A stretch of 64,000 nt of DNA from Dolomedes plantarius. Lineage: Eukaryota > Arthropoda > Arachnida > Araneae > Dolomedidae. The translations under genes were made by a program, and so were the position numbers. Location of the stretch: assembly GCA_907164885.2 (NCBI GenBank), contig OU015492.1, positions 48,436,683-48,500,682 of the forward strand, in the 5' to 3' direction. Within the stretch, counting starts at the first letter, position 1; each line of letters starts with the position of its first letter. Positions 1 through 10,454 of this stretch are shown piece after piece. Under the pieces are notes generated by a model that did not search any database, was not told the origin of the DNA, and was given only the letters and a program-made list of their open reading frames with translations.

Positions 1-95
1 CTTGAAATAATACAAATATAGGTATCATAGTTTTTAATTCTTATGTTGGCATCGTAAACTAAAAGATATTAGAATTTGTTTGAAATCGTTTGTTC

Positions 96-103
96 TATAA
101 AAA
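96..103 (+). promoter_or_regulatory. TATA box of LTR promoter
   Basis: TATAAAAA about 85 bases upstream of the LTR AATAAA signal; conserved in the right LTR at 5824-5831. Likely drives the genomic transcript. Position and motif are seen; function is inferred. Confidence 0.55.
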
Positions 104-181
104 AGTTTGTTTCGTTCGCACATCGTATGGTCGATGTTTCATGTATTGATTTTGTTCATACATTAGTAATTCGTTTAAGTA

Positions 182-187
182 AATAAA
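182..187 (+). promoter_or_regulatory. Polyadenylation signal AATAAA in LTR
   Basis: AATAAA followed 15 bases later by a short dyad; the same signal is at 5910-5915 in the right LTR, where it would terminate the retroelement transcript. Confidence 0.5.
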
Positions 188-301
188 ACTATTAATTCGT
201 GTGTCGTATGGTCGACAATGGTTTTAATATAATTAGTCTACAGTCCATTCGAATACAACAAATTTAGGACCAGTGCAACGTATGACATTTGGCTCATATA
301 G

Positions 302-320
302 TTGGTCCACGTAGCCGGAG
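302..320 (+). promoter_or_regulatory. Candidate primer-binding site
   Basis: TGGTCCACGTAGCCGG begins two bases after the LTR identity ends, the expected place for a site complementary to a tRNA 3' end (TGG pairs with CCA). I could not identify which tRNA it matches. Confidence 0.55.
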
Positions 321-327
321 AAAAAAA

Positions 328-3300
328 ATGGCACTCATTGCGCTAAATCGACAAAAATCGACATTGAAGGCTCAGATTACTAAAATAGAGACATACTTAA
401 AAGAAAAGGAGGTAAAAGCCCCATCGGATATTTTAGCTGCTGAGTTAAAAATAAAATTAGAAAATTTATTGAAATATCAATCAAGTTTGGATTACATTCG
501 AATGCAGTTTTTCGAGAAAGTTGATCCCGAAGAAGGTATATCGGATATTGAAGAAGAATTTTTGGATATGGAATTTCGCATCGAAGCATTACAGGTAAAA
601 ATTAATAGTTTGATTTCCTGTCAAAATAGTTCATTTATTTCAAATAGTAATAAAGATGTAAATAATAGCGTTAATATTCGACTTCCCGAAATTGTAATTC
701 CTAAATTTTCGGGAAAAATAGAAGAATATAGTTGTTTTAAGCTGCAATTTGATAATATTATTACCAATAATTCTCATTTAGATGAAACTCAAAAATTGCA
801 GTATTTACATTCGGCTTTAGTCGGCGAAGCCAAGAATTTACAAACTGTTAATGATACATTTAAAACGCTTTTCGCAGCTTTAAATGAAAGATATTCAAAC
901 GAACGCGTGTTAGTTGATGTATATGTTAAGCAAATACTAGAATTTGATAAAATAACTTATGAATCTTCTAAGGAACTGCGAAGTTTGATAGATATAGTTA
1001 ACAAAAATTTAAGAGCACTAAATACAATGGATCTTGAAAGAAATAAATTATCTGATGTTGTGTTATTAAATATAATTTTGGCTAAACTTGATAAAGAATC
1101 AAGAAAGCAATACGAGCTAAATATAACTTCCAGGGAAGTTCCGAATTTGGATGATTTAATTGCATTTTTGGAAAAAAGATGCCAAATGTTGGATAATTTA
1201 TCACGTAGTGTCTCTTCAAAATTGAAAGTTTTTGATAAATACCAAAAACCGAAATCACTTATGGTGAAATCATACAATCAAGTATGTGCTTGCTGTAAAT
1301 CTCTTAATCATTACATATTTAAGTGTTCTGCATTTTTAAAACTAAATTCGTTGCAAAGATTTGACTTTGTAAAAAAACATAATTTGTGTATTAATTGCTT
1401 CAGTGCGCAACATAAAGTTGTAAATTGCAATTCGAAGTACGTGTGCAATGTATGCAAAGCTAAGCACAACACACTACTTCATAGAGAAAGAGTAGAAAGT
1501 CTGTCGACGGCGCCAGTTGACGCGCCAATTGACTCGCCAATTGAGTCATCAAATTTATTTATCCCAAACGAAAATGAGAAACCACAACATAATTTAGCAG
1601 TCCAAGCTAAAGCAGTTTCAAGCTGTTTAATCTCTCAAAGGAAAAATATTCTTCTTCAAACAGCACGGGTTTATGTGAAAAATATGTTAGGGGAATTTAT
1701 TCCTGCCATTTGCCTTTTGGATAATGGATCAAGTACTCAATTTTTATCTTATAGATTTTTGAAAAAATTGGGTTTAAGAGCTGAAAGAATATACGCTCCC
1801 GTATCAACATTAAATAATACATCAGTCACTGTAAATAAAAGTGTAGTTATAGAAGTTGCAAATAAGAACAGGAATTTTTCTGCCAGTATGGAATGTTTAA
1901 TTGTACCTAATATTACAGACATTACTACGACTATCCCAATAAACATAAATGACTTGAATTTACCGTCGCATATTGAACTGGCACATGAAGGATTCACAAA
2001 TCCAGCCAAAATTGACTTGCTTATCGGAGCAGAGTATTTTTTTGAAATTTTAAGGTCAGGACAATTTCGTTTACCTTCGCATGGTATTTTATTGCAAGAA
2101 ACTGTATTCGGTTATGTAGCTAGTGGAACAGTAGTTAGTTCTGTAAATACGCAATTCTGTGGATTATTGAAGCCTTCAGAATATATTGAAGAAAACTTAA
2201 AAAAATTTTGGGAACTGGAAGAAGTGAATTCAGTTAGTTCTTTAACACCGGAAGAAATTCAATGTGAAGATCATTTTGTAAAACATTATACTAGAGTATC
2301 GGGTAGATTTTGTGTAAAATTACCTTTCAAAGAGTGTACTAAATCTTTGGGATATTCAAAGGATATGGCTATTAAGCGTTTTCTAAGTACAGAAAAACGA
2401 TTAGAACGCTTGCCCAATTGTAGAACCATGTATAAAGAATTCATGGACGCTAATTTAAAATTAGGTCATATGGAGCTTGTTCCACATTACGAGAGAAATG
2501 AAGTGTTGGGTAAAACAAACTACCTTCCGTATCATTTTGTTTTGAAGGATAGTTCGACAACTGCATTGAGGGTAGTATTTGATGCCTCGGCTAAGACATC
2601 AACAGGCATTTCTCTAAATCAAACACTAATGGTAGGTCCAAAGTTGCAGGATGACATTTTCGACATAACATCAAGATTTAGATTACATAAATATGCTCTG
2701 ACAGCTGATATTTCTAAAATGTATAGACAAATTTTAGTTACGAATAATGATTCAGATTTACAAAGAATAGTTTGGCGTAATTCTCCTGATGAGTCTTTTC
2801 AAGAATATAGACTTAAAACTGTGACATATGGCACAGCCTCAGCTCCATTTCTAGCAGTAAGAGCTTTGAGACAACTTGCAGTAGAAGAGAAAGATAATTT
2901 TCCTCTTGCTTCAGCTGTGACTCTCTCTGATTTCTTCATGGATGACTTAGTCACAGGTAGCAATGATTTAAGTAGTGCTAAGGAGTTACAAAACCAGTTG
3001 ATACAAATGTTACAAGCTGGTGGAATGAAACTTTGTAAATGGTCCTCTAACGAAAGAGAACTGTTAAAATCAGTGCCGTTCGAAGATCAAGAATATCATT
3101 TTGATCAATCAAGAGAAACAGTAAAGACACTAGGTCTCATTTGGAATCCAAAAATTGATAAATTTAAATTTTTTGTTTCTCCCTCAATATATTCATCAAA
3201 GTGCACTAAGAGATCAATATTATCTCATATTTCTAGATTATTCGACCCTTTAGGACTTTTAGGACCAATTATAGTTCGAGCAAAGATATTTATTCAAAAA

Positions 3301-3600
3301 TTATGGCTTTTAAAGATTGACTGGGACGAGCCACTCTCAGCTAAAGAAGCTCAAGAATGGAAAAATTTTGTAAAAAACCTCAAAGTAGTTGAAAGTATTG
3401 ATGTCGATCGCTATATTTTGAATGATAGTATTTGTCAGCTAGAAATACATGGATTTTCGGACGCCTCCGAAAAGGCCTATGGAGCGGTAGTTTATATCAA
3501 AGCCACTGGCACATCATCGGAAGTCTCAGTGAAGTTACTCTGCAGCAAGTCAAGAGTCTCGCCTCTGAAGCGTACAACAATTCCAAGACTTCATCGTTAA
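328..3600 (+). pseudogene. gag-pol: BEL/Pao gag-protease-RT polyprotein, truncated inside RNase H
   Basis: Start chosen at ATG 328; the open frame runs upstream to 289 but those codons lie in the LTR and primer site. Domains in order: coiled coil-rich N-terminus; DUF1759-type gag (about 690-1250, from LPEIVIPKFSG); three zinc knuckles (about 1286-1485, CxxCx4Hx4C twice and a CxxCx3Hx4H form); retroviral-like aspartic protease (LLDNGSS near 1715); reverse transcriptase (VVFDAS near 2572, AD near 2704, catalytic F-M-D-D at 2935-2946); Peptidase_A17-like connector (TLGLIW); start of RNase H (GFSDAS at 3451). The frame ends at 3600 just after the conserved TIPRL motif. Compared with family members, roughly 15 codons and the reading frame are lost here; the RNase H remainder continues in another frame from about 3591. 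The role in an intact element is virion assembly, polyprotein cleavage and cDNA synthesis. The protease motif reads D-N-G rather than the usual D-S/T-G. Confidence 0.9.
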
Positions 3601-5450
3601 AAATATCTGTGAATAGCGTTCATTTGTGGACCGATTCGACAGTAGTACTTGCGTGGATTCAACACGAACCACATACTTTGAAAACATTTGTAGCGAATCG
3701 CGTCGCAGTTATTCAAGAACTGTCTTCGACTCATCAATGGCACCATGTAACTTCAGAAGAAAATCCAGCTGACATAATTTCTAGAGGTGTTGATCCTGAA
3801 ACTCTTCGAGATAGTAAACTGTGGTGGGATGGTCCCACTTTCCTTTTGAATGACTTTTCGTCGTTAAAGGATAATCCCTGCCCAACAGCTGTGGAGGTTC
3901 CAGAATTGCAGAAATTGCCGGTCCCTTCATTGACTTTTGTATTGACTTTAGAAAGTGATTTGTTAAATAGAGTTTTAGACAGATCAAATAGTTTTTCTAA
4001 AATTGTATATATTTTTAGTTTTATTTTCAGATTTTTGAAAAATACTAGAAGCAAACCAGAGGATAGGTACAGAGGCCCCCTGTTACCCCAGGAGCAGAAA
4101 ACAGCGACAGAATTTATCATTCGGCAAATACAGGCAAATGAATTTAAAATGGAGATATCTGCTCTCTTAGCTGGTAAAAGGGTTATAAAAGGGAAGGTAA
4201 AGGACCTCCAACCCTTTTTAGATTCCAATGGAATTCTAAGAGTTGGAGGACGGTTAGAACAATCGAATTTAAATTTTAATGCAAAACATCCCATTTTACT
4301 TCCTGCAACCCACAAATTTACAAAAATTTTGATGAATTACTACCATAGGAAATATCTGCATGTAGGAGCACAGAATTTATTGCATTTAGTACGCCAAGAA
4401 TACTGGCCATTAAACGGCAGAAGTATCGCTCGACAAATTGTCCACAATTGTGTTACATGTTTTAAACAAAAACCTGTTGCGGAAAGTCAGCTTATGGGCA
4501 ATCTCCCTCCGGAAAGAATAAACCCGAGTTCCCCCTTTAATGCCACAGGAATAGATTTTTGTGGACCCTTTTATGTAAAGTTTAAAGGACAAAGAAAGGG
4601 TGTATACCACAAAGTATACATAGCTATATTTGTCTGCTTTGTGACAAAGGCGGTACATTTAGAAACTGTCACAGATTTAACCTCAGAAGCGCTAATCGCG
4701 GCGCTAAAAAGATTTTTCTCTAGACGTGGTAAAAGTTCATCTCTGTTCACGGATAATGCCACCAATTTCGTAGGCGCGCATTTAGAATTAAAACGATTGT
4801 ACAAACTTGTTAAAAAGCCAGAGGAAAATTTAGCTTCTTATTTAGCCTCAGAAGGCATTGCCTGGAATTTTATTCCTCCCAAAGCCCCGAATTTTGGTGG
4901 ACTTTGGGAAGCCAGTGTCAAATCATTTAAATACCATCTTAGACGAACTATTGGTGATCGAAAGCTGACCTTGGAAGAATTCCAGACTATTACAATTCAG
5001 ATCGAAGGCATCTTAAACAGCAGACCGTTAATTCCGATGAGCTCAGATGTGGATAATTTAGATGTTTTAACTCCATCACATTTTTTGATAGGACGCATTT
5101 TGAATACAATCCCTGAACCACTAATAGTGAACAAACCAGACAATTTATTAACAAATTGGCAAAAAAACACCAAAATTGTTCAAGCCATATGGAAAAAATG
5201 GCAGATTAGTTATTTAAATCATTTACAAAATCGCACCAAATGGCATGTTGAAAGACAAAATTTACAACCTGGTCTAATGGTTTTAGTTAAAGAAGATCAC
5301 TTGCCACCATGTAAATGGTTGATTGGACGTATTCAAGAAGTGATACCAGGATCCGATAACAGAATTAGAGTAGCTGTGGTGAAAACAAACCACGGTATAT
5401 ATAAACGTAGTATTAGAAAGTTATGTGTATTACCTAATCAAAATATGTAA
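3591..5450 (+). pseudogene. pol: BEL/Pao RNase H remainder, integrase and C-terminal domain
   Basis: The frame is open from 3432, but similarity to BEL/Pao starts only near 3591; the overlap with the upstream frame is out-of-frame sequence. Seen: RNase H motif VHLWTDSTVVLAWI (~3618-3660); a HHCC-type zinc-binding region (about 4335-4470, ending CVTC); integrase core with D in GIDFCGP (~4554), D in FTDNATNF (4752-4754) and E in GLWEASVK (4908-4910), 51 residues apart; DUF5641-like tail with WQKNTKIVQAIW and KWLIGRI (~5155-5330). All three integrase catalytic residues remain and no stop interrupts the segment. It lacks its own plausible initiation context, so it would be expressed only by frameshift or not at all. 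Ends 237 bp before the right LTR. Confidence 0.88.
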
Positions 5451-5679
5451 ATTTTTAGTTGGTTTATGTTTTGAGTTTATATTTAATTTGTATATTCGTG
5501 TATTATTGATAACATTATTTACATTTTAAGTTATCTGTATTCATTTAGAACTTGTTTAAGCCAAAATATGAGGCAAAATTGTTTTGTAATATATTGTTCA
5601 TTTTATGTATTCAATTTTAATAACTGCAATGTATTTTGAATGTATTTTTAATGTATTTTGAAATATAATATTTCAACCT

Positions 5680-5687
5680 GGGGAGAA
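5680..5687 (+). promoter_or_regulatory. Polypurine tract
   Basis: GGGGAGAA directly abuts TGTTGG, the first bases of the right LTR. Plus-strand priming site by position and composition. Confidence 0.75.
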
Positions 5688-6028
5688 TGTTGGCGCCAAT
5701 GGCTATGTTGGCAATCGCCAAACGCGCCCTTGAAATAATACAAATATAGGTATCATAGTTTTTAATTCTTATGTTGTCATCGTAAACTAAAAGATATTAG
5801 AATTTGTTTGAAATCGTTTGTTCTATAAAAAAGTTTGTTTCGCTCGAACATCGTATGGTCGATGTTTCATGTATTGATTTTGTTCATACATTAGTAATTC
5901 GTTTAAGTAAATAAAACTATTAATTCGTGTGTCGTATGGTCGACAATGGTTTTAATATAATTAGTCTACAGTCCATTCGAATACAACAAATTTAGGACCA
6001 GTGCAACGTATGACATTTGGCTCATATA
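5688..6028 (+). repeat. Right LTR of BEL/Pao element
   Basis: Begins TGTTGG after the polypurine tract; ends where identity with the left LTR stops. The first 41 bases, including a GTTGGC-rich stretch, have no counterpart in the window's truncated left LTR. Length 341 bp. Confidence 0.9.
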
Positions 6029-6958
6029 ACATCTTTTTTTGACAGAGCGTGTATTTCCGCATGAATTTTAACATTTTATAAACGATAATTATGGTTCATT
6101 CCTTAGACTATTTCTGTTCGTGAATATTACACAGTTATTTGTTCTTATTTTACGTTTTTGTAATAATTATTTTAGGTATTTTGGACAGTAATATTGTTTA
6201 CTAAAATGTAAATTCTTTAACTTTTTGTGACATATGTATTCAATCATTTGAACTTTTTTATACTGTAATAAATGCTTTTTAGGTCACTTTTGTTTTTGGA
6301 GTTCACTCACTGTTTTTCAAGCTTGATACATTCTTAGCTATGTAAGCACAGAAACCTAACTTAATTTGCAATATTAATTTTGTACCACTTTGTGTATTCT
6401 TAAAATAATTTCATGCTTTAAATTATTTTCTTAAACTCTTTAAAATACCATTAAAAAGTATACTCTTTAAAAAATAAAATAAGTTTGACACAGTAAAAAA
6501 TATAAAATAATTTCATAATATTAACTTGAAAATTTGGATTGTATTTAGTATTACAATAAAGTAACTTTCACTTGATAAAGGTTATACACACAATTTTTGT
6601 GAATCATTTTGTTGAAATGCAATCTTAATGTAAACATCAATAAAGATGTACTACATTATTAAGATATGTTTAAATTATTAACCCTTTAATAATACTTAAT
6701 TTAAATCATCATAAAAAGTAATGGAAAATTATATTAAACAGTTATTTCAAAGAACTTTGAGGGAAAATGAATTCTAGATTTTACTGAAAATTCTTGTTAT
6801 ATTAACACAGCCGAATGTATTGTTGATATATTAAGCTGCATAAATGTGCTTAAATAGGGTCACATACTGAATAAACCTTTCCGGGCTGTACCTGAATGTT
6901 TAATTTAGTGATATACCTTTGTTTAGATACCGTATCTAAAGACTTTTGCATAATCTGA
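6029..6958. other. AT-rich flank without recognised feature
   Basis: Unique-looking AT-rich sequence between the retrotransposon and the exon-like segment. No long open frame, terminal repeat or RNA gene seen; consistent with intron. Confidence 0.5.
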
Positions 6959-7109
6959 GAGCATTTTCTTCAACAAGCTGTAAGAATGCTCAGTGAGCGC
7001 CATGTTAAATTATGCAATGATTTGCCCCACCTCGCCAAACAAGAAGTAAAATCTGCAAGAGTTGAGATGTGTGACATGCTGCGAGAGATTGCCCTATTAA
7101 CAGCTGAAG
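6959..7109 (+). CDS. Candidate internal coding exon, gene not identified
   Basis: An open segment too short for usual ORF filters. Read in frame with GTA at 6980 it gives a helical, charged peptide containing RMLSERHVKLCNDLPHLA, then KQEVKSARVEMCDMLREIAL. Codons use G/C third positions more than the surrounding AT-rich DNA. It ends at a good donor, GAAG|GTAAAT (GT at 7110), leaving phase 1; in-frame stops lie at 6956 upstream and just inside the intron. Two acceptors are possible, after ...CTGAG (6960) or after ...TTCAACAAG (6977); both are weak. I do not recognise the family. It may be an exon of a host gene whose other exons lie outside the window or are too short to see. Confidence 0.5.
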
Positions 7110-8803
7110 GTAAATAATTGTTAGTTAGTTAGTCAGCAGACACGGGGACGGGCAAATCTCGCGATACGAGCATAGCAGGATATCGCGACTGATACCGATA
7201 TACGCGGACGGCCGAGACGCGTGCGCTGATGCTATCATCAACTTTCAAAACTTTAAACTTTTTTAATTATTAAATTAAAACCACCGAACTCAAAAGAAGC
7301 GGACAGCAAAAACAGCTGACATTCCGGGTGGGCCAGCTCCTTTCCGTTTCGCAAATTTCCACTATTTTCATGCATGCAAAATTAAACTTTTCCGTCCACC
7401 AATCGACAAATTTTTTATTTCCATGTGTTCTACTACTTTTCATCTTTAAGGTTATACACATTTTTATAAAGTTAAAGATCTTTTTCATTGCAAACGAAGC
7501 TTTTTTCCCCAAAGCAGTTTTCCGAATTTCACGAAAACGATAATTTTGATGGACAAATATTTCGGGTTTCTGCACCTATTAATGTCAATTTTGCGATTTA
7601 TCGGCATTTCCAAGATATTCAGCTTCTAAAATATACCAAATACATTTAATAAAAAAATGTTTTCATTCTAAAAGAGCGTACTTATAAAACTCACTTTTAA
7701 CTAAATGCCAAGTTCGTAATTTTTCGACTTATTATTTTACTCACTAATAATTCCAACAAGTTCGTGAAATTTGTTTCTAATTAATGAGCAACTGATGAGG
7801 ATTCTTCCACCACCAATTTTGAATTCGTCAGAACTGTCTATTTTTTAAAGCACTTTTTCCACCCGAAATTAATATTTACATTCGGCCTTACCGCGATACA
7901 CCTCCCATCTTGCTCACCTGCTTGTGTGCTGCCATGGCGCAGTGCCATTTCTTCTGACCTGGTAAACCCTACGTTTTGGGTTCGGTCCTAGGTGGTGTCG
8001 CATCTTCCAAATTTCCCTACCCTGATATTTTTTGTTGTCCCCCCGCGGAACTCTGCAATCATCTCATTACGAACTTTTTGACCCTGCGCAGGGCTTTTTA
8101 TTCTTTTATTATGCAAACTTTCCATCTTGTTTGCTGAGGGCCATTTACTCCGTAACTTTATAATAAATTTCAACTTATTTTCTTTAATTACTTTTTAATT
8201 CTTCATTTTAATCTTAATTTATTTAATCTTAATACATTTCTAATTTTTAAATTTATCTTACCCTTCTACTTTTTGAAGGTTTTAAACTTAATTTTTATAT
8301 TACTGTAACTGGTAACTTTAAACTTACTTTAACTTAATAATTGTTTCTATTGAGCACATATACATTGATAATAAGTATCTTGCGACAGGAGTTAAAGTCA
8401 TAGACACAGGAACTCTACTCTTCAAAAGAAATTCTGCTCAGTTGCCAAAAGGAAAAATTATTAGTTGAGAATGAGTCTGAGAACGAGTCATTTAATAACT
8501 GAAATCAAGAAATAATTTTAAAGTACCAGAAATAATTTTAGTTTTAGGAAATGAGAAGTTAAAACCTGTAGAACTTTTTCTAATTGAATGAATTCCTTTT
8601 TTGTCTAAAAAGCAAAATTTGAAAACGTAAATTTGAAAGAATCATTTCAAAAGCCAAAAGTCGAAATTTGAGAAAGAAAATTTTAAATTTTTATTTCCTT
8701 TTTTAAAAATTCCAATATATTTTTAAAAGGGATTAAACAGTTTTTAATCATTAAGAAATGAAACTACTTCATTTTAAATCGAAAAAGCAACACATCGGGC
8801 CAC
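7110..8803. other. Non-coding stretch with a CpG-dense patch
   Basis: 7141-7230 has about 15 CpG in 90 bases, far above the surroundings. 7900-8100 is moderately GC-rich and may be the end of an old repeat, but I see no termini. The rest is AT-rich with no supported gene. Confidence 0.4.
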
Positions 8804-8896
8804 TCAGCTAGTATATATAGTATACTAGCTGAAAACCCACACTTCGCAACAGAGTACATTCAAACTAAATACAACGGTCAATGTATGCAATTAATG

Positions 8897-8899
<3 letters not shown>

Positions 8900-8962
<63 letters not shown>
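8900..8962. repeat. (TA)n microsatellite inside Helitron-like copy
   Basis: Uninterrupted TA dinucleotides; the equivalent place in the copy at 50498-51389 also holds a long (TA)n, so the tract belongs to the element. Confidence 0.9.
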
Positions 8963-8967
<5 letters not shown>

Positions 8968-9533
8968 GAACCTCTATATATCGAACATCCCCATATTGAA
9001 ATTTTCTATATATCGAACTTTTAGCAAATCTCAATGTTCATTATATAGAAAAATATTTCTATATATCGAAATAATCACTGTATATCGAAATGTTTTTTCA
9101 AGACATATTGGGAGATTTTATTCCACTTTAGACCGAAAATCAGAACATGTCCTTGAAGAAGTTTTTAGTGGACTGAATAAAAGTGAAGATTTCTTTCGCT
9201 GTTCAAGCAAAACTGGCTGTTCAGCAAGATATTCGTAGTTTTTTTTAAAAAGAATGTAACTGTGATCATTCTAACCACTGTCTGGATTATTGTTTTTAAA
9301 AAGGTATGTAGTACTCAATAAATCTTTCATATTAATTCATTTTTAATTATTAACTTTCATTTAATGTGATTCGCATATAAATTAGAAAAGGAATTTCGCA
9401 TACGAAAATTAGCTTTAATTTTAATGTTTTAGGAGAATTTTGATGGAACTAAGTTCAATTCCATATATAGAAATTTCTATATATCGAATTTTTTTTCGGC
9501 AATTTGGTACTTCGATATATAGAGGTTCGACTG
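8963..9533. mobile_element. pogo/Tigger-like MITE nested in Helitron-like copy
   Basis: Terminal inverted repeats of about 24 bp: left starts AAGTCGAACCTCTATATATC (first base changed from C), right end is its complement finishing GACTG. TA duplicates flank it (8961-8962, 9534-9535). TIRs beginning CAGTCGAAC with TA targets are typical of pogo/Tigger-type elements. The motif CTATATATCGAA recurs at 8974, 9006, near 9060, 9477 and, inverted, at 9511. No transposase is recognisable in the 571 bp. Confidence 0.75.
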
Positions 9534-10211
9534 TATATATTTATTTATAATAAATGCAACGATCAATGTATGCCATTGATAGAAAAAAACAAAAAAATAT
9601 ATTTATAAAAAAATCGTGAAGGATAATTTTATAGACAAAATAATGTACAAGAAAATATTCATATTAAACCTAATAGAACATAAAGAATATAGTACAGTTA
9701 ATATAGTACAGTTTGAGGAACATATCTTTTACTGTATTTTAATATATTTTTGGATAATGTCCAATCGTCTGCCGCATTAGCAAGAAAAAATTTTTTTTTT
9801 TGGTCTATTATGTTGTTATGTACGTGACGATAAATTAATTTAAAGTACCAGAAAAATAAATCACGTGATCAGCATTTAATAAATTAAATTCTAAAAATTG
9901 ATCTTTAAAAATTCACCAAAAATCAGAAAATGGAGGTAAAGATTCAAAAATATTTCATTTTAAAGGAATTTTTATGATCTTTCTCGTGAAATAAATTTTA
10001 TAATCCTCAAATAATTATTTTAAATGCAAACGTAAAAAAAAGTTACTAAAACAGCTTAAAAATTTAATTAAAAAAATCTAAGAAGAATTTTTCAAAAATC
10101 TTTCTTAGTGCACCCCTACAGTATAAGAAAAATCACCATGCAAAATTTCTGCCCTTTAGGTCCAGTCGTTTGGTCTGTGCATTGTATGTCAGTCAATCAG
10201 TTAGAGAACTG

Positions 10212-10212
<1 letters not shown>

Positions 10213-10291
<79 letters not shown>
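10213..10291. repeat. (TA)n microsatellite at Helitron-like 5' end
   Basis: Long TA run grown from the TATATATA that forms the 5' terminus in the other copies. Confidence 0.9.
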
Positions 10292-10295
<4 letters not shown>

Positions 10296-10454
10296 TTAAT
10301 GTAAAAAATAAAAAAAATCAAATAAACAAAAAATAAAAATCAAGCATTGACTGCTAAAATGCTTTAACTTAAAACCTACCCTAGCAAAGAAAACATAAAA
10401 CTTTTCAATAAAGGATAGCGCTGAAGCTTCATATCCTCATAATGAAAATACAAA
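10292..10454. other. AT-rich spacer
   Basis: Nothing recognised between the Helitron-like copy and the foldback element. Confidence 0.4.

Larger units (their letters stand above)
1..300 (+). repeat. Left LTR of BEL/Pao element (partial)
   Basis: Matches 5729-6028 base for base except three substitutions. Holds a TATAAAAA box, an AATAAA signal and two short dyads (120-137 and 202-217). The two copies diverge after base 300 (6028 in the right copy), giving the LTR end within a base or two. A full LTR would be about 341 bp, judged from the right copy. Confidence 0.92.
1..6028 (+). mobile_element. BEL/Pao LTR retrotransposon, 5' end cut by window edge
   Basis: Order seen: LTR, primer-binding site, gag with zinc knuckles, aspartic protease, reverse transcriptase, RNase H, integrase, C-terminal DUF5641-like domain, polypurine tract, LTR. 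This order and the sequence motifs are those of the BEL/Pao superfamily. The first ~40 bases of the left LTR lie outside the window. The two LTRs differ at three positions over the 300 bases that can be compared, with no gaps, which suggests a recent insertion. Only 237 bases separate the pol stop from the right LTR, so there is no env gene. The polyprotein frame is broken in RNase H, so this copy is probably non-autonomous. The target duplication cannot be checked because the left flank is missing. Confidence 0.93.
8825..10290 (-). mobile_element. Helitron-like element copy 1 with nested MITE
   Basis: Minus-strand orientation. The 3' end on the left reads GTGTGGGTTTTCAGCTAG followed by T, with the remains of a GTACTC stem upstream. 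The 5' region on the right carries the repeated TGACT motif and AACAGTT, then runs into a (TA)n tract (from 10213) that hides the exact 5' terminus. Shares its body with copies at 37361-38068 and 50498-51389. No RepHel protein, so non-autonomous. A pogo-like MITE (8963-9533) has inserted into its internal (TA)n. Confidence 0.65.

Noticed and set aside
3734..4804. Minus-strand frames up to 193 codons
   Set aside because: Antisense shadows of the BEL/Pao pol frame.
7141..7230. Possible tRNA gene in the CpG-dense patch
   Set aside because: No cloverleaf arms or A/B boxes can be laid out.
8885..9238. 117-codon open frame starting in (TA)n
   Set aside because: Half is Ile-Tyr repeat from the microsatellite and the rest is pogo-like MITE sequence; no protein family.
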